NCBI GenBank assembly: GCA_900540295.1
Contig: UQFM01000039.1
Coordinates: 1 to 16,803, forward strand
Length of the DNA stretch: 16,803 nt
Origin: an uncultured Oscillospiraceae bacterium
Lineage (GTDB): Bacteria > Bacillota > Clostridia > Oscillospirales > Acutalibacteraceae
Direction: 5' to 3'
Below, in pieces: positions 13,212 through 16,803 of this stretch. The notes under the pieces were generated by a model that was not told where the DNA came from, ran no database searches, and saw only the letters and a program-made list of their open reading frames with translations. Numbering within the stretch: position 1 is the first letter of the stretch; every line of letters starts with the position of its first letter. The position numbers and the translations under genes are program-made.

Positions 13212-13236
13212 TTTTACAAAAAATTTTTGTGTCCTC

Positions 13237-13265
13237 TTGATTTTTGGAAATGCTTTCTGTATAAT
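13237..13265 (+). promoter_or_regulatory. Sigma-A promoter of the DUF1846-pyrG operon
   Basis: TTGATT (13237-13242) and a perfect TATAAT (13260-13265) are 17 bp apart, with A/T-rich DNA upstream. Transcription would begin near 13270-13273, directly at the leader hairpin and about 85 bases before the GTG at 13356. Confidence 0.82.
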
Positions 13266-13274
13266 AAACAGTGT

Positions 13275-13326
13275 CACACTTCGGCGTTGGGGTGCAGCCA
13301 CTCGCCGTAGTGTGTTTTTGTTTTTT
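13275..13326 (+). promoter_or_regulatory. Leader hairpin with U-rich tail (candidate attenuator)
   Basis: CACACT (13275-13280) pairs with AGTGTG (13309-13314), and CGGCG (13282-13286) pairs with CGCCG (13303-13307), across a single T-T mismatch. The enclosed 16-base loop contains GGGGTGCAGCC and may form a small TGG/CCA stem. T5-G-T6 follows (13315-13326). This is the form of an intrinsic terminator, but it lies inside the 5' UTR only a few bases from the predicted transcript start. It could attenuate the operon, protect the 5' end, or yield a short RNA of about 50 bases. No known riboswitch consensus was recognised. Confidence 0.65.
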
Positions 13327-13355
13327 ATTTTACTTATCAGCAGGAGAAAAAAGCA

Positions 13356-14837
13356 GTGAAAATCGGTTTTGACAACGACAAATACTTAAAAATGCAGTCC
13401 GCACACATCAAAGAGCGCATTAAGTCCTTCGGCGGCAAGCTTTATTTGGAATTCGGCGGCAAAATTTTTGATGACTACCACGCCTCGCGCGTGCTTCCGG
13501 GATTTTTGCCCGACAGCAAAATGAAAATGCTGTTGGAATTGCGCGAGGAAGCGGAAATCATTATCGCCATTAACGCGAACGACATCGAAAAAAGCAAGGT
13601 GCGCGGCGACATCGGCATCACTTATGAGCAGGACATTCTGCGGCTTACGGATATTTACTCTTCTTTCGGGCTTGCTATCTGCGGCGTGGTGATGACACAG
13701 TATGCCGCACAGCCCTCGGCGGTTGCGTTTGAGCAAAAACTGCAAAAGCTCGGGGTGCGCGTCTACCGTCATTACACGATTGAGGGGTATCCAGCAAACA
13801 TCCCGCTGATTGTAAGCCGAGACGGCTTCGGCAAAAACGATTACATAGAAACCTCGCGTTCTCTGATTGTCGTCACCGCACCGGGACCGGGAAGCGGCAA
13901 AATGGCGGTCTGTCTTTCTCAGCTATACCACGAGCACAACCGCGGTGTGCAGGCGGGCTATGCCAAATTTGAAACGTTCCCGATTTGGAATCTGCCGTTG
14001 AAGCACCCTGTCAACCTCGCTTATGAGGCGGCAACCACAGACTTAAACGACGTCAATATGATTGACCCGTTCCATTTGGAAGCCTACGGCGAAACGACGG
14101 TCAATTACAACCGAGATATTGAGATTTTCCCTGTACTGAATACCATTTTTGAGCGCATTTTCGGCGCTTCACCGTATAAATCCCCCACGGATATGGGCGT
14201 AAATATGGCGGGCAACTGTATTGTAGATGATGCTGTATGCTGTGAGGCGTCCCGTCAGGAAGTGATTCGCCGTTATTACAAGGCGTTGGTGGCGGCAAAG
14301 AACGGTGAAACCGTACAGAATGAGATTCTTTCGCTGGAGCTTTTAATGAAACAGCTCGGCGTGACGGCAACTTCGCGACGCTGTGTTCAGCCCGCTTTGG
14401 ATGCGGCAGACGCGACCGACGCACCTGCGGCGGCGATGGAACTGCCCGACGGTCGGATTGTCACGGGCAAAACCAGCGATTTGCTCGGTGCTTCTTCCGC
14501 ACTTCTGCTCAACGCTTTGAAGGCTTCGGCAAATATCCGCGAGGATATAGACTTGGTATCCCCCGTTGTCATCGGTCCGATTCAGGATTTAAAGGTCAAT
14601 CATCTCGGCAACAAAAACCCGCGTTTACACACCGACGAGGTGCTTTTGGCACTTTCCATTTCGGCGGCAACCAATCCGACGGCGGAAAAAGCGATGCAGG
14701 CGCTTTCTCTGCTGCGCGGCTGTGAACTGCATTCCACCGTCATTCTGGCGGATGTGGACATGCACACTTTCTCGAAGCTTGGCGTACACGTCACCTGTGA
14801 ACCGATGCGGCAAAGCAAGGCGTTGTATCATAAATAA
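13356..14837 (+). CDS. DUF1846 family protein
   Basis: A 493-residue cytoplasmic protein matching DUF1846 in length and sequence style (N-terminus IGFDNDKYLKMQSAHIKERI; later LGNKNPRLHTDEVLLALSIS). Biochemical function is not established as far as I know. A P-loop-like TAPGPGSGKMAV lies at residues 174-185, preceded by a hydrophobic beta strand (LIVV, 170-173), which suggests nucleotide binding; a DIxKSKVRGDIGITYEQDIL-like segment lies near 76-95. No signal peptide or membrane helix is seen. GTG at 13356 follows GCAGGAGA. It is first in an operon with pyrG, 70 bp upstream of it with no terminator or clear promoter between, behind a leader hairpin. A role near nucleotide metabolism is a guess from that context. 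Confidence 0.88.
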   Translation: MKIGFDNDKYLKMQSAHIKERIKSFGGKLYLEFGGKIFDDYHASRVLPGFLPDSKMKMLLELREEAEIIIAINANDIEKSKVRGDIGITYEQDILRLTDIYSSFGLAICGVVMTQYAAQPSAVAFEQKLQKLGVRVYRHYTIEGYPANIPLIVSRDGFGKNDYIETSRSLIVVTAPGPGSGKMAVCLSQLYHEHNRGVQAGYAKFETFPIWNLPLKHPVNLAYEAATTDLNDVNMIDPFHLEAYGETTVNYNRDIEIFPVLNTIFERIFGASPYKSPTDMGVNMAGNCIVDDAVCCEASRQEVIRRYYKALVAAKNGETVQNEILSLELLMKQLGVTATSRRCVQPALDAADATDAPAAAMELPDGRIVTGKTSDLLGASSALLLNALKASANIREDIDLVSPVVIGPIQDLKVNHLGNKNPRLHTDEVLLALSISAATNPTAEKAMQALSLLRGCELHSTVILADVDMHTFSKLGVHVTCEPMRQSKALYHK

Positions 14838-14907
14838 GCGATTCTATCGGCAATTTATAAAATGAATGGGTAATTCACGCAGTTTTTCTGCAAAAGGGGC
14901 AATTTAT

Positions 14908-16515
14908 ATGGCAGTAAAGTACATTTTCGTCACAGGCGGCGTGGTTTCGGGCTTAGGCAAGGGCATCACCGCCGCATCGCTGGGCAGGCTTCTCAAGGAC
15001 AGAAGGCTTTCGGTCACGGTCGTGAAGCTTGACCCCTATCTTAACATCGACCCCGGTACGATGAATCCCATACAGCACGGCGAGGTTTTCGTAACCGACG
15101 ACGGTGCGGAAACCGATTTGGATTTGGGACATTACGAGCGTTTTATTGACGTTTCTTTAACCAAAAACAGCTCCTGTACCTCGGGCAGTGTGTACTACAA
15201 CGTGCTTTCCAATGAGCGCAAGGGCGTTTACGGCGGGCAGACGATTCAGATTATTCCGCATATTACCAACGAAATTAAACGCCGCATTGCACTTAACGAA
15301 ACCGAAAATACCGATATTGTTCTGGTGGAAATCGGCGGCACGGTGGGCGACATTGAAAGCCAGCCGTTTTTAGAAGCGATTCGCCAATTCGCGCAGGAAA
15401 GACCCGGGGACTGTATGTTTGTGCACGTGACACTCGTTCCGTTCCTCGGCGCATCCATGGAGCTGAAAACCAAACCGACCCAACACTCGGTCAAAGAACT
15501 GTTGGGCATCGGCATTCGTCCCGACATCATCGTTCTGCGTACAGAGCACGCGCTCGGGCAAGAGATTAAGGATAAAATCGCGCTGTTTTGCAATGTCCCA
15601 TCGGAAAACGTCATTGAAAACCGTGATATGCCTACGCTTTATGAAATCCCCGTGGCGCTCGAAAAAGAGGGCATTGCCGACATCGTGGTGCAACGGTTAA
15701 ATCTTACCTGCGGTGCGCCCGACCACACGGATTGGCTTCGTATGATGGAGAAAAATGCCAATCTTAAAAAGCAGGTCAAAATTGCGCTGGTCGGCAAATA
15801 TGTAGAACTGCACGATTCTTATTTGAGCGTAAACGAGGCGCTCAAGCATGGCGGTTTAGAGCATGACGCGCATGTGCAGATTGACTGGGTGGATTCCGAA
15901 ACGATTACAGAGGAAAATGTTCGTGAACTGCTCGGCACGGCGGACGGCATTCTCGTCCCCGGCGGGTTCGGCACACGCGGTATCGCAGGCAAAATCTGCG
16001 CCGCCAAATATGCAAGAGAAAATAAAGTCCCTTATCTCGGCATTTGTTTGGGACTGCAAATCGCCGTTATTGAATTTGCACGGAATGTTTTGGGACTCCA
16101 AAATGCGAACACCACGGAGATTGACCCCGACACGGAGCATCCCGTCATTTATTTAATGCCCGACCAGCACGACGTCACAAATCTCGGCGGCACCATGCGT
16201 CTGGGGCAGTATCCGTGTATGCTGGATGAAAACTCCAAGGCATATACCGCCTACGGCAAACAGCTCATTCACGAGCGCCACCGCCATCGGTACGAGGTGA
16301 ATAACGATTACCGTGCCGCATTAGAGGTCAACGGCATGCACATCTGCGGCGTCTCGCCCGACAAGCATATCGTGGAAATGATAGAACTGCGCGACCACCC
16401 GTGGTTTGTGGCAAGCCAGGCGCACCCTGAATTCAAATCCCGCCCGACCCGTCCGCATCCCCTGTTTTCGGGACTTGTCGGCGCGGCAGTCGAGTATAAA
16501 GAAAAGCGGAAATAA
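14908..16515 (+). CDS. pyrG: CTP synthase
   Basis: A 535-residue CTP synthase, which makes CTP from UTP, ATP and glutamine, the last step of pyrimidine nucleotide synthesis. The synthetase domain begins MAVKYIFVTGGVVSGLGKGI with the P-loop at 10-19, and has LDPYLNIDPGTMNPIQHGEV (41-60) and the magnesium-binding VEIGGTVGDIES (140-151). The C-terminal class I glutamine amidotransferase has the triad Cys380 (LGICLGLQ), His506 and Glu508 (AHPEF). Length equals that of typical bacterial enzymes. ATG at 14908 is chosen because AAAGGGG lies 8 bases upstream and the family starts there; the reading from 14866 is artificial. The B. subtilis gene is controlled by CTP-sensitive attenuation in its own leader; here the only leader hairpin is upstream of the DUF1846 gene. 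Confidence 0.98.
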   Translation: MAVKYIFVTGGVVSGLGKGITAASLGRLLKDRRLSVTVVKLDPYLNIDPGTMNPIQHGEVFVTDDGAETDLDLGHYERFIDVSLTKNSSCTSGSVYYNVLSNERKGVYGGQTIQIIPHITNEIKRRIALNETENTDIVLVEIGGTVGDIESQPFLEAIRQFAQERPGDCMFVHVTLVPFLGASMELKTKPTQHSVKELLGIGIRPDIIVLRTEHALGQEIKDKIALFCNVPSENVIENRDMPTLYEIPVALEKEGIADIVVQRLNLTCGAPDHTDWLRMMEKNANLKKQVKIALVGKYVELHDSYLSVNEALKHGGLEHDAHVQIDWVDSETITEENVRELLGTADGILVPGGFGTRGIAGKICAAKYARENKVPYLGICLGLQIAVIEFARNVLGLQNANTTEIDPDTEHPVIYLMPDQHDVTNLGGTMRLGQYPCMLDENSKAYTAYGKQLIHERHRHRYEVNNDYRAALEVNGMHICGVSPDKHIVEMIELRDHPWFVASQAHPEFKSRPTRPHPLFSGLVGAAVEYKEKRK

Positions 16516-16530
16516 ATTTTACCGCAATAT

Positions 16531-16566
16531 AAAACGGGAGCAAAATATACCTTGCTCCCGTTTTTT
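16531..16566. terminator. Strong terminator after pyrG
   Basis: AAAACGGGAGCAA (16531-16543) pairs perfectly with TTGCTCCCGTTTT (16552-16564) around AATATACC, followed by T6 (16561-16566). It ends the DUF1846-pyrG operon and, read on the - strand with its T4 tail, also the convergent GNAT remnant. Confidence 0.95.
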
Positions 16567-16568
16567 GT

Positions 16569-16772
16569 TTACGGTTTTTCATAATAAACGATTGTCATGT
16601 TTTCATGGATAACTTCCGTTTGCCCTGTTTTGCAATACCCCATTTTTTCGTACAGGCGGCAATTGCCCTCTTCTTGAAGTATTGTCTCCAATCTCCAATT
16701 GTCCTTTCCGTATAACCATAGCACACGCGTACGAACACGCCCAAAAGACGTGTCCTGCGGGCACTTTTCAAC
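16569..16772 (-). pseudogene. C-terminal remnant of a GNAT acetyltransferase
   Basis: The frame ending in TAA at 16569 encodes 67 residues. The last 45 or so read like the C-terminus of a clostridial GNAT N-acetyltransferase: NWRLETILQEEGNCRLYEKM, GYCKTGQTE, then MTIVYYEKP at the end, including the characteristic LYEKMGY acetyl-CoA-side motif. Upstream of about 16722 the sequence loses this character, becomes palindromic repeat DNA, and meets an in-frame TAA at 16773-16775. No good start codon with a ribosome site is seen. So the 5' part of the gene seems to have been replaced or interrupted by a repeat, or a frameshift exists; the rest would be beyond the right edge. A functional gene is unlikely in this form. 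Confidence 0.55.
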
Positions 16773-16803
16773 TTATCGCTCTCGCAAGGCGTCAGCCTTG
16801 CTT
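16723..16803. repeat. Palindromic repeat at the right edge (partial)
   Basis: The stretch holds GTGTCC-TGC-GGGCAC (about 16750-16764, one wobble), the GCGTACGAACACGCCC segment, and GCAAGGC-GTCA-GCCTTGC (16784-16801), which is a perfect 7-bp stem. It has no coding signals and interrupts the GNAT frame. It appears to be a different family from the copies at 6214 and 11396 and continues past the window. Confidence 0.6.

Overview
The window looks like chromosomal DNA of a Gram-positive, low-to-middle GC bacterium of the Bacillota. The best guess is class Clostridia, in the Oscillospirales/Ruminococcaceae sphere. The signs are strong AGGAGG-type ribosome sites with frequent GTG and TTG starts, many U-tailed terminators, consensus sigma-A promoters, an RsiV-type anti-sigma factor, YlmH, a Spo0H-like sigma factor, and palindrome-rich intergenic repeats of a kind common in gut clostridia. 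The taxonomy is inferred from gene content only. The first 49 bases are not genomic. They are an Illumina Nextera read-2/i7 adapter with its index, left at a contig end, so the window probably comes from a draft genome or metagenome assembly.

Layout. (1) 87-3856: a terminator closing an upstream unit, then a tight four-gene + strand operon: an MBOAT O-acyltransferase, a membrane-anchored SGNH hydrolase/esterase-like partner, an ECF sigma factor and an RsiV-like anti-sigma factor, ending in a terminator shared with the next convergent gene. (2) 3882-6193: a - strand XRE regulator carrying two membrane helices and a zinc ribbon, then a divergent TVP38/TMEM64 membrane protein overlapping ylmH. 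(3) 6194-6705: no gene; a mosaic of palindromic repeats. (4) 6706-9683, all on the - strand: a zinc-ribbon protein, a SigH-like sigma factor, a 34-codon membrane ORF that is easy to miss, and a phosphohexomutase. (5) 9838-11367: a ComM/YifB AAA+ ATPase, followed by a second, deleted copy of the repeat. (6) 11547-12283, - strand: a VanZ-like protein and a DUF3795 Cys-rich protein. (7) 12424-13122: a pyruvate formate-lyase activating enzyme. (8) 13237-16566: a promoter, a leader hairpin with a U-rich tail, a DUF1846 protein and CTP synthase pyrG. (9) Right edge, - strand: the C-terminal remnant of a GNAT acetyltransferase running into another palindromic repeat.

The most interesting unit is region 1. 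In Bacillus subtilis, SigV and RsiV form a lysozyme sensor that switches on the one-piece peptidoglycan O-acetyltransferase OatA. Here an RsiV-like protein and its ECF factor sit in one operon with a two-piece (MBOAT plus SGNH) O-acetylation pair, behind a plausible ECF-type promoter. This suggests a self-amplifying lysozyme-resistance operon that uses a PatA/PatB-style enzyme. The second item is the leader hairpin between a near-consensus promoter and the DUF1846-pyrG operon, which could be an attenuator.
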